NCBI RefSeq assembly: GCF_037893015.1 | Contig: NC_133665.1 | Coordinates: 104,747,937 to 104,811,936 of the forward strand | Direction of reading: 5' to 3' | Length of the DNA stretch: 64,000 nt | Source of the DNA: Macrotis lagotis | Taxonomy: Eukaryota > Chordata > Mammalia > Peramelemorphia > Peramelidae | Shown: piece after piece, positions 24,101-37,900 of the stretch | How the letters are laid out: every line of letters begins with the position of its first letter | How positions within the stretch are numbered: the stretch's first letter is position 1 | Notes under the pieces: generated by a model | Seen by the model: the letters and a program-made list of their open reading frames with translations, nothing else | The model's database searches: none | Told to the model about the DNA's origin: nothing | Position numbers and translations under genes: made by a program

Positions 24101-27100
24101 TGCTGAATGCTGTTCAGTTACCTGGTGGTAGTGTGGTATGTGCCCTAGGGAATCTGGAAGGTCACATTAAGATATTTTCCCTGCATTACCCACAAGAGGC
24201 AAAGGAACTAAAGCTTTATAAGGGGAAAGTTCATAACTTGAGCTGGGTCACTCGCCAGCCCCAGGATCCAGAAAGGAATGATTTGTGCTGTGCTCTTTTT
24301 GCTTCTGGCCCAGAGGGTGTCTTGTTGTGGCTGGATGTCTTGTTCTGCCCTTTTGGAAGGGTGGACAAAGTGGTGGAGCAACGTCGCTACGTCCTGCCCC
24401 TCTGCAAGCAAAGGTGGCACACCTGCCTCACCTTCTTGCCTCAAGGGGACTTCTTCGTGTGTGGTGACCGCCGGGGGTCTTTACTGCTCTTTCCTTGTGA
24501 AGTGACTACTGCTGAACCAGAAGGGGAAGAGACGGAAGGAAGGAAGATTGGCAGCAGTGCTGATAGTGAGGATCAAGGTTCTGATTGTTCTCTCACCCCT
24601 GAGGAGGGGTCCCCTGTTGACCTTCTGTTTGGTATTCATGGGAAGCAGGGTGTTACTTCAGTGATCTATCACAGGGGTTATGTCTATAGTACAGGCAGGG
24701 ATGGCTCCTTCCAGCAGCTCTGTGTTCAGGGCCAACGACTCCAGCCTCTATGGAAACAAAAACCTTGCAAAGGTATGGACTGGGTGGCTGGACTTAGCTT
24801 TGCCCCTGATGGAAACCTACTTATTCTTGGTTTCCATTCTACCGACTTTGTAGTCTGGAGCCCAAAGACCCATGAGAAGCTGCACAAAATCCCCTGTGGT
24901 GGAGGCCACCGCTCCTGGGGCTATGCCCGCACTCCAGCCACTATGGTCTTTGCCTACATCAAAGCTGGGGATGTCATGGTGTATCAGGCTCTGGAGGAGA
25001 GCAACTACTGCCAAGCAGTCCTGAAGGAATCCTTGCATGGCCGAGAACTCACCTGTGTGAGGTACGTTGGAACTGTGAAGACTCAGGAGGGGGGCAGCCT
25101 CGTTGACATCCTGATCACAAGCAGTGAAGACACAACGGTAAACATCTTAGCTTTTGTAGCTGCTTCCTCCACAGTCTTTTTGCTTGCCACTATCAATAAC
25201 CATATCTCCAGTGTCCGGGCCCTGGCACTGTGTGGGGCAGATACTTCTGGAGGAGAGCCACAGGCAAGACTTGGAACCCTTCTTTTTTCGGCGGGCAGCC
25301 GGGCTGAGATGCAATGCTATCAACTCTTGGTCACTCCAGACCTCAGCACCCAGGCCGGGCTTAGCTGTCAGGTCACTCATCTGATTTCTCATCGGTTAGA
25401 TGAACACTGGGACCGTCAGAAGAACAAGCACAAATTTATCAAGATGGATCCTGAAACCAGGTAACTGTTACAAGCATATACTGACTCTGTAGGGAGCTCA
25501 AGAGGAAGTCTGATCACCAGCATTAAGGAAATGCTTGGAGTCTCCTTCCTTACTCTGATAGCAGAAGGCTGGCCCTTGGTCTAATGAGGTGTTCTGGTCA
25601 TTCATTATGTGCCTATTGCATGCATAGCAGTGGCTTAGATTCTTGGGGATATGCAAAATAGATAACCTTACTTGAGGAGAAAAGATGTGCAAAATTAATA
25701 CTTGAGTTCAAAATAGAATGTAGTAATTACCATTAATGTTGGGCCATGGGAGCTCAGAAGACTGGGAGAAAGCTTCATGGAGAAGGTGAATACTCTAGTG
25801 GGGGGGGGGCTTTTTTCTTCTATGTAACAAGGGTAGTTTCTCAGCTTATTGGAGAATGAAAGGGATAATATTTGGAAAAGGAGAGAATGTGGGGGTGGCT
25901 AGGTGGCGCAGTGGGATAAAGCACCGGCCCTGGAGTCAGGAGTACCTGGGTTCAAATCCAGTCTCAGACACTTAATTACCTAGCTGTGTGGCCTTGGGCA
26001 AACCACTTAACCCCATTTGCCATACAAAAACCTAAAAAAAAAGAGAGAATGTATAAAGTCCAAATATCAAAGGATACTTGTATGAACTAGTAAAGAAGTG
26101 AGCTAGGTAGTATCAATGGAGGAAAAGGAGAAAGGAAGGATAAGAGAGTTGTTGAAATGGATTGGTAGAATTTATTGGATTTGGGGTCCTTCCCTGGAAA
26201 CTCCTGATCTCATGGGGAGAGAGACTCCAACTTTGGGGATGCCTCTCTTCTGTTAGATGGTTGAGATCAATTTGGATATGGGGAGAAAAATGTAACATTT
26301 AACAAAGTTTTCTTTGAGCAGCAACTATTGTTTCTGAACTGGATCATTTCTTTATTGAGCTGTGCGAAAACTATCACTAAGTTACTAGAGAGGAATTTAG
26401 TATAGCCTAAGAGCCATTGGGTCATGACTAACCCTTCATCATGATTAGTAAAGTCTGTCTCTGGTCTCAGGTACATGTCCATTGTTGTGGTGACCACTCC
26501 TCAGCAGTCTAGTCTTGGCTTGGTCCTAGCTGCAGCTTGTAGTGATGGATCCATAAGGTGAGTAGCACGTTTTTTGGGGGGTGCTGACTTTTGTGGGACC
26601 ATTAGGGAAGCCAGAGATGGGAGCAGGATCAAGACAGGGAAAGTAAGAGCAGGTCACATCAAGACAGGGAAAGTAAGAGCAGGTCACATCAAGACAGGGA
26701 AAGTAAGAGCAGGTCACATCAAGACAGGGAAAGTAAGAGCAGGTCACATCAAGACAGGGAAAGTAAGAGCAGGTCACATCAAGACAGGGAAAGTAAGAAA
26801 GAGCAGGTCACATAAATGACAGACCTTTCACACAGTCTGAGTACTCTCGAATGAGACCATAGCTCAGAAAATGCAGTTTGTTCCCAATGATCTATCTGCT
26901 TGTAGGTATATCATTTTGGCAGATTTAAAATACTGGACTGGTTTTTCCACATTGTCCAATGGGGACAATTCATAGTATCACATCATACTGAGCAAAACAT
27001 GAGAAAGAAAGAATAAAATCCTGGCAGGCAACCTTTGTAGGCCTTTATTTGCATTTCTCAGACAACAAAGTTAAGTGACCTGCTTGCGGTTACACAGACA

Positions 27101-28514
27101 AACAAAGGGTCAGAAGCTGGATTTCAGGGTCAGCCCTCATATCTCAGAAGGTACATTGTGAATTCCAGAGTCAAATAGAAATCATTTGGTCTAAATAAAC
27201 ATCATTGTTGCTGTTCCATTGGGAGATGGTGGTTTAGTTTTGCTTTCCTCCTTTTCTGCAAGGCTTTTTCTGGTGGATGAATTAGCTTGGAAACTACAGC
27301 TCCTGGGGGAGTCTTTTTACCATCAGCGCTGTGTCCTGAAGGTCCAGACATTGACATGTGAGACAGTGATGGGGAAAAGGTGAGAAATTGCTTCAAGGCC
27401 CTGTGTCAATATAGCATCCTGAGCACTTGTTTGAACACCCAATGAAGTCTCTTAATTCAAATGGAAGCTATTAGCCAGGAAGATGTTGAAAACCTTGGGA
27501 TTTTAGAGCTGAGAAAGACAAATACAGAAGTGGGAGGGAGAAGAGGATGAGGAAGAAGAGCATCTGGAGTTTGTGGTCTGCAGATCTGTGCATTTTGTTT
27601 CTTATTAGGGGCAGGAATTGAGCCAGACAAGGAGACCAGCAGGAACTCTAGTCCTGTTGGACTTTCTCACTCCAAGTTCATGAAATGCAGCAGAAAAAGT
27701 TTGTGCAAAAAATAGTGGATGAAAGAGCAGGGTTCCCCTCTTTATGCTCTGAAAGGCATCTTGTGAGGTGTCTGGTCCACCTTTATCCAGCAGCCTCTGA
27801 GAATGCTCTCCCCTTCCCAGAAGTACGATCCTGTGTAGTGCTGCCACTGATGGAAGCATTGCATTCTGGGACCTCACGGCTCCCCTAGACCATGCCCTTA
27901 GGATTATCCGATCACCAGGATCCGAGCAGCTGCCTTGTGGTAGGTGTTGCCCTATTATCTCCCTCAAGATTTTCTTTATTCAGAAGTTCTATTCTTCTGA
28001 ATAGGTTCATCAATCTTTGATGGGGCTTTTGTTTTTTCTAGATCTGGGGTGCCCCTGTCTGACCATCCAGGCACACAGCTGTGGAGTGAACAGTCTCGAC
28101 ATCAGAGAGACTGGTGCAGGGCAGTATCTTGTGGCCAGTGGTAGTGATGACGGGTCCATCCATGTCTGCCTGGTTGCTGTTGAAATGCCCCTCACTTCAC
28201 AGGCCTCAGAAGAGGACAGGAAGCTCACTCCAAAGACGTGCATCCATATAGTGCACAAGTTTTCTGTGGTTTCTGCTCATGCCGCCCATGTGACAGGATT
28301 AAGAGTCCTGAGACCAGACCTCCTAGTATCTGCCTCTGTTGACCAGCGCCTGACCTTTTGGAGCCTGGGCCCTGCTGGCCTGTCTTTTGTAAGCAGTAGA
28401 GTCTGCCATGTGGCTGATGTGTCTGAAATGGACTGCTGGGCTAGTGAGCAAAGCAAAAGCTACCACTGTGTTCTCTCTGGACAGGGTTTGGAGATCATTC
28501 ACTGGACAGGATGA
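20797..28514 (+). CDS. WDR6: WDR6, WD-repeat partner of the tRNA 2'-O-methyltransferase FTSJ1
   Basis: Six coding exons: 20797-20884, 23000-25460, 26471-26557, 27263-27379, 27821-27939 and 28042-28514 (stop TGA). They sum to 3345 bp, or 1114 residues, against about 1121 in human. The start is the ATG in a good context at the end of a CpG island; the reading ECVGDR then AGEGPN across the first intron matches the human N-terminus. WD units ending in SIRVW, CIVWN, GIRLW, GSIAFW and LTFWS are visible, together with the family words HDWIWD, LALGHNSVVLYD, KQRWHTC, CGDRRGS and HRSWG. The known role is as the non-catalytic partner of FTSJ1 in 2'-O-methylation of position 34 in several tRNAs (yeast counterpart Trm734). 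The N-terminal third is clearly more diverged from human than the rest. No frame break was seen. Confidence 0.97.
21630..22940. other. WDR6 intron 1, distal part; no gene recognised
   Basis: Mostly old, poorly recognisable sequence. 22790-22910 looks like a MIR remnant (CTTGGAGTCAGAGGATATGG, CTAAAATGAGATTAGAC). Confidence 0.4.
25891..26042 (+). repeat. tRNA-derived SINE with target duplication
   Basis: Full-length copy in WDR6 intron 2, flanked by gagagaatgt at 25881-25890 and 26043-26052. Confidence 0.9.
26631..26815 (+). repeat. 30-bp minisatellite, six copies, in WDR6 intron 3
   Basis: Units start at 26631, 26661, 26691, 26721, 26751 and 26781. The first five are identical; the last has a 4-bp insertion. 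The array starts 73 bp after the splice donor at 26557. Because the unit is 30 bp it stays open in several frames on both strands, which creates spurious repetitive ORFs. Confidence 0.95.
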
Positions 28515-28941
28515 GCAGTACCCTGGGCACAGCTGGGAAATCCAGCCTAGGACTAGACTTAATGGAGACTTTTGTCCCTGGTCATCCCAGCCCTGCTTCT
28601 GTCCCTACCTCATGCAAAGTTTCAAATTTCAGTGAAGGAACAAAGAAGTTATGAGTGATCCTGGCACCTGAGAAACTTTATTTCATGGGGAGAGCAAAGG
28701 ACTTTGAGGAGATTGGAACATAAGGTAAGGATGAGAGGATGAGAGGATCTAACAGGCCTCAGTCAGTAAACAATATGAAGGATCTGGGAGGAGCTCTCCA
28801 ATCAGAGGGAGAGCAGGCTCAGGGCAGAGGGAATTTCTAAATTGATTTCCATTGTGGAATGTTGAGTTTGTGGAGGAGTGAAGGTGCTTTATTTACACAG
28901 TAAAAATTAACATCCCGAGATCTACTGTTCTTTCACATTTA

Positions 28942-28947
28942 AATAAA
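28942..28947 (+). promoter_or_regulatory. Probable WDR6 polyadenylation signal
   Basis: The first AATAAA downstream of the WDR6 stop, about 430 nt away. GTGTTTGGG follows within 20 nt. Confidence 0.45.
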
Positions 28948-28979
28948 CTCAGAGAGTGTTTGGGAAATTTCTTGGATCA

Positions 28980-29190
28980 TAGAACTATACTCTAGAAAGA
29001 GGTTCACATTTCTATATCACCTTAAGGTTTACAAAGCATTTTCTTCACAGCACCTGTGAGCTAGGGAGTCCTAAGAGTACATCTATCATTTTATAGCTGA
29101 GGAAACAAGTTAAAAAGCTCAAGTGACTTGCCTGAAGTCAGTGACTGTCAGAGCTGGGATGTGACCCAGTTTTTGTTTAGGGGTTGAATT
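28980..29190 (+). repeat. MIR-type CORE-SINE
   Basis: ACCTTAAGGTTTACAAAGCA, TTTTATAGCTGAGGAAACA, AAGTGACTTGCCTGAAGTCA. Confidence 0.55.
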
Positions 29191-29232
29191 GCTTGCCCCT
29201 CTAGGCTTGTATTGATGAGGAAAGTTGAGGCT

Positions 29233-29352
29233 GGGGCAGCTAGGTGGTGCTAGAGCACTGGCCCTGGAGTTAGGAGTACCTGAGTTCAAATCCGACCTCA
29301 GACACCTAGCCACTTAACCCCATTGCTTTGCAACAAACCTAAAAATAAAATT
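29233..29352 (+). repeat. tRNA-derived SINE with internal deletion
   Basis: GGGGCAGCTAGGTGGTGC ... TTCAAATCCGACCTCAGACA, lacking the middle of the 3' part. Confidence 0.85.
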
Positions 29353-29940
29353 ACCCAAGTTGTGGATTTTCTTCACTCCTTTGACCTTCATTTTGTTTTG
29401 TAGACTCCAAATCCCTGGGTTTGCTTTCCCACTTGTACTTCGAACCTTGGTTAGAATCTGCTGGCAAAGTGTCCAATCTTTCAAGTTTAAAAATTCATGG
29501 CATTGTGTCCCTCATTACACATAGCCAATTAGTTCTAACCTCCTCTCCATTCACATGGCTGCTAAGAACACATCTAGCCTAGATTGATGTAGCAACTACA
29601 TCAAATCAATTCTTTCACCATTCCAGTATATATACACTGAAGCCAAAGTAATTTTTCTTAAGTACAGGTCTGATTATGTGATTTGTATACTCTTCCAACT
29701 TCAGTGCCTTCTGTTTTCTATAAAACCAGTTCTTTCATAGACCCCCTCTCAGAACCTTTCTAAAGTTGTAAAATAAAATACACAGGATTATAAAAGAAAT
29801 AGTTGTCAAAATATTAAGTTCACAAACTTATTCCTGAGAATAAAGTTAGTTTTGAAGTCCTATACAGCCTGGTCCAACCTGTCAGCTTTCATTTGTTTAT
29901 AATACTCTTGTTTCCCATCAGCCTTTGTACTGGTACTCCA

Positions 29941-29944
29941 TATA

Positions 29945-30022
<78 letters not shown>
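29941..30022 (+). repeat. Compound microsatellite (TG)n(TA)n
   Basis: About 10 TG units followed by about 29 TA units, between the ends of WDR6 and DALRD3. Confidence 0.95.
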
Positions 30023-30024
<2 letters not shown>

Positions 30025-30986
30025 CCCTGTGCTAGTATGTACCCCTTTCTTACATTTCTTACAGAGTCCTCCCATTTCATTTGTCTTTTGCTTCTCAGCC
30101 TCCCCATCCCCATTTTATGTGCTTTCTTTTCGAATTTGCTGAGAAGTTTGAGCTTGGGGAGCTTCTTTCACCAGGAGTTGGTGGTAGGTGTTTAGTATCT
30201 GAGAAACTCTATGGTGGTGATAGTAAGAAATCATTGATTAATGATTTAAGCAGAACTCTGAATGGGGAAGTGTATTTGTAAAATGGCTTTGAACAGCAGA
30301 ATCAGTAGGTAATTTGATAAGCATTGGGGAACCACTGAAGTTCCTGAACATCTCGAAAGAACTTTTAATAATCATAGTGCATTATTAAAAAGATTACTCT
30401 GGCAGTAGTAGTGTGGAGAGATGGGGGTAGAGGTTGGACAGGGCCAAGCAGCAGGAATTCACAGGGTTGGGGTGGTAAATGGGTTTTGAATTTACTTCTC
30501 ATATTCACTGAACTCTGGTACAGATAGATGGGTTTGTTCTCAGATAAGGCCAAAATGAGTGGTTTTTAGAGCACTGATTGTATCTTCTGAAAGAACTCTT
30601 CTTGTTTCATTGTTTCTTCCACAGGATTCTTCCCTGGGAAGAAGGCTTACCTTATTGAAAGTCACATGCTGCTCTGCCCTTTCTTTCTGGTGAAGAAAAC
30701 TTGCTTATTCAGATTCATGTGCCAGATTTTAAGAAAGTTTTATTATTACTTCTGCATCAGAAATTAGCCCTTTGATCCTCCATTCATTGCTTCCTCCCTC
30801 CTAGGAAGATGTGTTTGAAAATTCAGAGTTCACAACTGGTTATGAGGTAGAGGACTTCTGGTTGTTCTTGCCCTAACTGTTCCTAGAGAGCCATTGTGGA
30901 GGAAATGTAATAAGGGTTGTTCTCTTCCTCCCTGAATGTGCACCTCCTTCCCCCAGCAAGCATCCATTTAGAAAAAGTGCTCTCTT

Positions 30987-31132
30987 GGGGCAGCTAGGTG
31001 GCGCAGTGGATAAAGCACCAGCCCTGAAGTCAGGAGTACCTGGGTTCAAATCTGGTCTCAGACAATTATCTGTGTGGCCTTGGGCAAGCCACTTAACCCC
31101 ATTTGCCTTGCAAAAACAAAAAGAAAAAATAG
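30987..31132 (+). repeat. tRNA-derived SINE
   Basis: Full-length, little diverged copy in the intergenic space between WDR6 and DALRD3. The rest of 29.4-31.9 kb shows no gene. Confidence 0.9.
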
Positions 31133-31942
31133 AGAAAGTGTTCTCCTGGCTTTTTACCCCACAAGCATAGATTGCATAGTTAATTTGGGAAATGAAAATG
31201 ACCAGAGACACTTGGGAGAGGACCGGGTTGTAAGTAAAAATTGTCTATGAAATGGTTAAATCCTCAGAAGGCACAGCTTTAGTAAGGAGACCAGGAATGG
31301 AGAAAGGGAGACTTAAATAAGTGGAAGATTAAATAAGAAGCTAGGATTCCTTGTTTGCCTCCTTGACCATCATCCTCTTTCAAAATGTGGCTCCTCCAGG
31401 AAATTTGGAAGATTTACCACCCAACACATACTGACTGGCACATGTTTAATAAATGCTTATTAAATTGGATTGTCTTGTTACTCACACTAAAACGTTTGGG
31501 ATTACTGGGCTTCAAGACTGTATTTGATGAAATTGGGGCTCAGGAGCTGAGCAGCAACCAAGATGCCCACCTGATAACAAAAATCACTTTAAAATTTGCT
31601 GCCAGCCCTGCTAGCAGTAGGGCTTTTTGAGCCCTGACTGAACTAGAAGGGTTTCTTTCCTTGTTACTAAAACAAAGAGATGACAAACTGTCTTATAAGG
31701 GTAAGAGGTCATGACCCAGCAGATGAAATAGGGCACCTGTAGACTGCTAAAGTATTTTGTCCAAAATATACCACTTTTTTTAACCAAGTAAACAGTAGGC
31801 AGCAAGCTATCAAGCCAAGCAGCCCACCTTGCCAACCTTTTTAACACAATGCCCTGAGAAGCAGTAGAGTCCAGTGCCCTGGGGGCAAACAGTGAATAAT
31901 GGCACATCTAGAAGGTCCTTGGAAGAGAACAGAACAGTGCTC

Positions 31943-34900
31943 TCAGATTTGGCTCAGTGGGGGAAGATGCAGGGTGGCCAGGGCGCTGTGAAAAACTTCC
32001 CGGACAGCTCGCATTAGTTGTAACCGAGCAAACATCTGGCTGAACAGATGAGGTTGTGGTTCCTGCAAGGAAAAAGGCTATTCCACACCCATCAGGGTGA
32101 AGTCACTCTTCTCCCTCTTGTCACCACTAGAACAGATTACCCCACAGCTATACCAGGCCCCAGAGGTGGTCAGAAGTAAACTCACCCCAAGGATGTGCAC
32201 TCGGTTGTAGTAGGAGCTGAAGTCCATGCTCAGGTGCACCAGAAACTTGCATACCTAGAAAGCGGACAGATCCCTGAGTCTCCTCCATTCACAAGCTTAG
32301 AATGAAGGCAGAAGGCTCACCTTGTATGTCCTCTGCAAAAGAAACTTGGCCTTTTGGGGGACCAGCCCAGATGGGGAATTTTCAGGAGGGAGACTCCAAA
32401 AAAAATAAATCAGGTCCCCCTTTTGCTTCTAGTACAATTTGCTAGGTAGGTATCAAGCTAAATCACTTTCCAGAAACTGCCTGGGTGGAGAGCTGGAGGT
32501 CTATTCCTTGGCCTAGAGGAGGGCAGACACAGTCCTTACCCTCTCTCCCTACTCCCCTTTGGGCAGGAGTGCCTACCGCCTCTGTATTGGCTGTAATCCG
32601 GATTCCTGGACTGGAGACTTGAAGCTGGGCTGCATGGCTGAGCACCTCGGGAAAAGGGATGATGCCATTAAAAAGCAGAAGCCATTCGCCCTGTTCAGAG
32701 AAATGCCTTCATTTATTGGAGTTGCCATCAGCTGGTCCACTCTTGGTCTTCTTGTGTCCAGAACCTACAGAAAGCTCAATGTGACATTAGATCAACTGAA
32801 GTTCAGTCAGATTTGATAGCTAGAGCGCAGGAACACCCAAGAGTTCTGACAACATACTTGATGTTTTCAGAACCAGGCTCAGCAAACAGGTCCTTTGCTA
32901 GCTCTCCCAATCCCCTCTGTTCTGCTCACTCACCTCTTCACGAAGCAAGGAGAAATCCAGCTCAGACACACTGGGGAAAGCAGGATACAAACCTAAAAAT
33001 GAGAAAGCTGTTGGGGGTCTGCCCCAAATACCCTTGGGCTATCCAGTAAGACACTCAAGTTCCAAGACCAGAAGGGCACAAGCCCATGACTTCTGATTTC
33101 TCCTGGAACTAAAGGCATCTAACCAAGTCCAGCTGAGTGAGGGTCCTGTCCCTGAAGCTTACCTTGCTCCACACCCCGCTGGTAGCCATCAAAGAGGGTG
33201 GCGAGGCGAGCGCAGTTGTACATGACAAAAGCTCCACTCTTGGTTCCTTTAGTGGAGATGCTGGTGTCCTCCAGGTCCAAGGACATCTGTCAGCAACATA
33301 AGAGTCCTGAACCCCAAGAGCTCTTGTCTGGAGGCAGCCCCATCTCCCCTCTGAGGCAGAAGCCATGTTTAGAATCAGGAGTTTACCTAGTCCAACACCC
33401 TCATTTTGGCAAGGAGAAAAATTCAGATCTAGAGAAGGCAGGACCATAGCTTGTCTCCCTTCAGATTCTCAGGCTTATTTCAGGTCCTTATTTCTACTAC
33501 ACCACAGCTTCCTCCCTAATTCAAGAGACACTCTAAGCATAAGGACAGTTATTTTCTTCCCAGATTAGACTCTTAACTCTTCAAAGGCCTTATTTTCCTA
33601 CAGCCTGATGGAAGGGCATCATGCTAACACACTGTCTGCTCCCGTTGTGCATTTCTGTCTGTCCTTGGGCAAAGCCTAGGCCGGTGAACTAGCCAGGTCT
33701 TACCTGACTTCGATGGGCCGTACTTAACATTTCAAACTTGACTGCAGCTGAAGTAAGAGCCCCAATTATTTCATTCCAGGTCTCATCTATGTAGGGTGCA
33801 GAATCCATGACAGACATATCAATCTCTCTCCTCCCTGATGGTGCTCTCTATGATCTCTAATCCCCTTTCCCTTCCTCAGTTTAGTAAGGGGTGCAAGAGA
33901 CAAAACATGATACCAAAAGTAAATTTGTTGGAAAAAAAAGATTAGTGCATTCCATAGCCCAACAGAAAAGTTTTTTTGGTATTGTCCATCCCTCTCTTAA
34001 TTAACAGATTGCTAACTGCTAAAGAACAAAAGGTTCCAACAGTTCCCTTCATTCAACTCTCTAACAGGCAAAGAGCTATAAGTCCCAGGAGAGGAAGGGT
34101 GATCCCCAGGGTTCTGGTTTCAACAGGCATTACCCTGAGCAAAGTCAACTCCATACTTCAGCACTGAAGCCTCTCGCATCTGGGACTGCCGGAGCCTGCC
34201 AAAAACAGCCCATTGGAAAATAAGTAATGGATGTTCCCTTGGCCTAAGTCACCCAGGGAAGGTCTCACCTTAGCTTTCTTGCCCCATTCTTTCCTTCATG
34301 GGCTAGCCAGGTGACTTTTCATTTACCCATGTCTTCCCCTCCATGCCCACCAAAAAGTCATTCCCAGAACACAATCTAGTCTTTAGCTGCCTCGTGCTTA
34401 CTCACTTGTAATACTGGGGAGCACTTAGTGGGACTGGGGAGCCCACAACTTTCACTGGTCCACAGACAAGGTGCTTCTGAAAAAGGGGAAAACAGCAGTG
34501 TCCCCAGATGGTCCTGGAAACAGCTATTCCTCGATCCTGGTTCCTCAGCCTGCAGTATCCAAGTCAGAGGCCACTGCTCCATGATGACCCTCTCCAGTCA
34601 ATCACAAGGCCCAGAAGTTCTGCCTCCTCCATCACAGCACCTCCAGTCTAAATCTCTTCACTCTCTCAATCTGGCCCACTGTAACAGCACCCCAACTCAT
34701 CACTCCCACCCTACCCCCCATGCCTCTGATCATCCTCCTATCCAATTTATCTGTGATGATAAATGAAAACACTTAGTGAGAGCATCCTAGATGCCAAACA
34801 CGACGAAAAGCAAGACAGTCCCTATTCTAAAAAGAAAAATTATACTGAAGTCCTGTACAGGCACCAGAGTATCTTCTTAAGGCTCAGCCTAGAGTGTCAC

Positions 34901-37900
34901 ATATCCCTCATTGACAGCCTTCTGGGACTCCCTAATTATCATCATATAAAGATTAAAGACTTGAAGTTCAAAACCCTCACCCATCTTCTTTTGCCTTCCC
35001 TCTCCAGACACACTTCCCCTCCAGCACTCACCTCAGACCAGACCCTGCCCTGCCCTGCCCAGAATGCCTTCTCCTCTGTTCCTCCTCCTGGCCCAGGTCC
35101 TTTGGTTGAGATGGTGATCAATCAAAACACCTACCATCTTAGCCTAGCCCGCCTTGTTCTGTCTCATCAGGACAAAACACTGATATTCATAATTTTGTTA
35201 TCTAAGCCAGAGCTGTCCAACCTTACTCTTAGATACATGCTGCTTATTATTTTTTAAGCAAACTCCATTTATTCTTATAATCTTTAGTGGGTTTTTTGGC
35301 AAGGCAATAGGGTTAAATGACTTGCCCAAGGTCACACCACTAGGTAATTTTTAAGTGTCTAAAGTTACATTTGAACTCAGGTCCTCCTGGCTCCAGGGTT
35401 GGTGCTCTATTCACTGTGCGACCTAGCTGCCCCCCAGCCTTAGTTTTATGTATCCTCAATAAATCAATAATGACTTATGGCTGATTCCAAATCCTGGTGA
35501 GATACAGATCACTTGGGCAATTCCATACAAAAATGAGTACTAGACCTAGTTCTAACTTTCTAGAAGATTAATGTCTGATGACACAGAGAGGGACACATGG
35601 CCTATGACACAAAAGAAAGAAAAAATCATGACCTGAGAATGCAGCAAAGCCCATCTATCCAAACAAAGGTCAGTTTGTGCTGGTCTCACAGGTAGAGAGG
35701 GAAATCCAGGGTCAAGAAGAAATGACCAGTGCCTTCTGGTCTGTTACTAACCTGTCTAGAAGGGGCATTGACATCCACTAGTCTCCAGAGCAGGTCTACC
35801 TTCTGCTGTTGGAATGCTTCCTCACAGCTCACCACGTGTACTACGGAGCAGGTTGCACCTCCAGCAGAAGACTCAGCCTGCAGAAAGCAGTGCAAGGATT
35901 TGAACTCCTATTTTATAGAAGGGGAAATTGAGACACCAAAAGATTAAATGGCTTGTTTAAAGTCACAAAGCTTAGGGGTGACAGAGTCTAGTCTTGACAC
36001 AGGGGCCAGGAGTCTTCCTTCTTTGCCAGTGTGCCTCTCAGAGGTTGGCATTCACTGCTGGCCTCACTGACTGGCCTAAGTCAGATCAGTTCAGAGGATG
36101 GCAAGAAGAAAGGTGAAGAGGGGAGAGAGTTTACACACCTCACTGTGACTCAAGGGAAGATCCCTGGGGCACTTTTGGGCAGCCTCTTGCAGCTCAGTCA
36201 AGGCTTTCAGCTGATCCTCGGTGACTATAGAGGAAATGAAGAAAAGGAAAGAGGTGAAAGCAGACCAGGTCTGGTGCTTCACTCCATTTGAATGGTCTTG
36301 GTGCTCCTTCTCTGCAGGGACTGAACCAAAGGAGAACAGCTGAGGGTCATCCCTCTCCCATAGGTGATTTCTTAGCTTTTACCTAAGCAGATGTCCAAGT
36401 TGGGGTCAAAGCCTTCCAGGCCTGGCTGCTGCTCCAGAAACTCTTTCAAGGATACTTTGCATATCACTCCAGGAGGGAGGTCTTCAGTTGGAACAGCAAC
36501 ATCTCTAAGCACTTCCTTCAGTGCTACAGTGCAGTCTGGGGCTGAGGATGTCTTGGAAGCTGATGGCCAGTTGACTTTTAGCTGCTGCAGGAAATCCCTG
36601 AGCCCAGGATCCTGTACAGCTGGAACCTGGTACACAGTCACCCTGCAGAGCAAACAGGAATCCGTAGCCTACTGCACCAATACCACAAACTGACAACGAC
36701 CCAACCTTCTCCAAGTTCCAGACCCACTTTCTTGTGGGTTCTTTACATCAACATGTCCTTAACTGTAGTATCTTAAACTTACAAACACTGAAATCTGTCA
36801 TTCAGTCTTTGATGAGGTCTGAACCCTCAAAATGGTCTGCTTCTCCTTCAACCCTACATCCATGTTTTCAAATTACAAAAATTGGACAGCCTATGTGATT
36901 ATGGATATAAAAAGCACTATACTAAAAGATCTATGTTAACAATGGCTCATACTTCCTTGCAACTTCAAGATTTAATAGCACTACAACTCTAGGGAGTAGA
37001 AAGCATCCCAGTAAGGAAAGGAAAGATGAGGAGGTTCAGAGAGATCAAATGATTCGCCCAAATTGAGATGCATATCTTCAGCTTTGAACATCAGGATTCG
37101 CTGTTCACTATTCATGCAGCCTTTCCTATAAAGCTTCCATCAGCTAAAAAAATAATCATCTTATTCATAAATTATGCAACTGAGTTAACAGCTTATGTAA
37201 ATGCCAATTATCACATCCCCTCTGTAGCTCAATAGTTTCTTGAGCTGCTCTAGTCAAAAAAAAAATTCACTCTTGGAATCGTTCTGAGCTGGCAGTTATT
37301 CTTCTGGCCCTTGTTAGTTTAGTAGGATCAGCCTGGCATTGTCCTTGAAAATGCAGGGTCTCCTCTCCATCCCTCAGTGAAAATAGGATGATAATAATAA
37401 TAATGACCCATACATAACAGTAACCCAGGTGCATGGGCTTCCTTCCCATTAGTGGCCTAATATAAATTAGGGAGGAGGCAGCTGGGGAACAGGGCTTCCG
37501 AGTGGGAAATGCCCACAAACTTTGTTGCTGTCATGACGACTCGCTTTCCGGCGCCGGACCCTGCCCGGCCCGTGCTGGACAGCCGCCCGCCGGTGACTCA
37601 CCCTTGTGTCCGCAGAGCCTGCGCCAGGTGATCGGCCACCAAGACGGCCCTGAGCTGGCTCAGGCTCATGCTCTCGGGCCCCTTGGCGCCCTGCAGGGCC
37701 CCGCAGTGCAGGATGATGCGGAGCCCCGAGGTGCAGGGGGGAGGCTGGGGGGCCGCGTAGCCCTGGAGGGAGCTCAGGACTTGCTGGAAGACGGAGGGCC
37801 TCTGCAGCTGGAGGGCCAGGCCAGCCTGGGTCTGGGTGCATTTCTGGATGGGGGGGACCCCCGGGCCCTCCAGAGCCGCCACCCCATCCAGGATGTCTTT

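Noticed and set aside
26526-26819. Repetitive proteins on both strands
   Set aside because: Produced by the 30-bp intronic minisatellite, whose unit length keeps frames open.
29860-30195. Tyr-Ile repeat frames
   Set aside because: Translation of the (TG)n(TA)n microsatellite.
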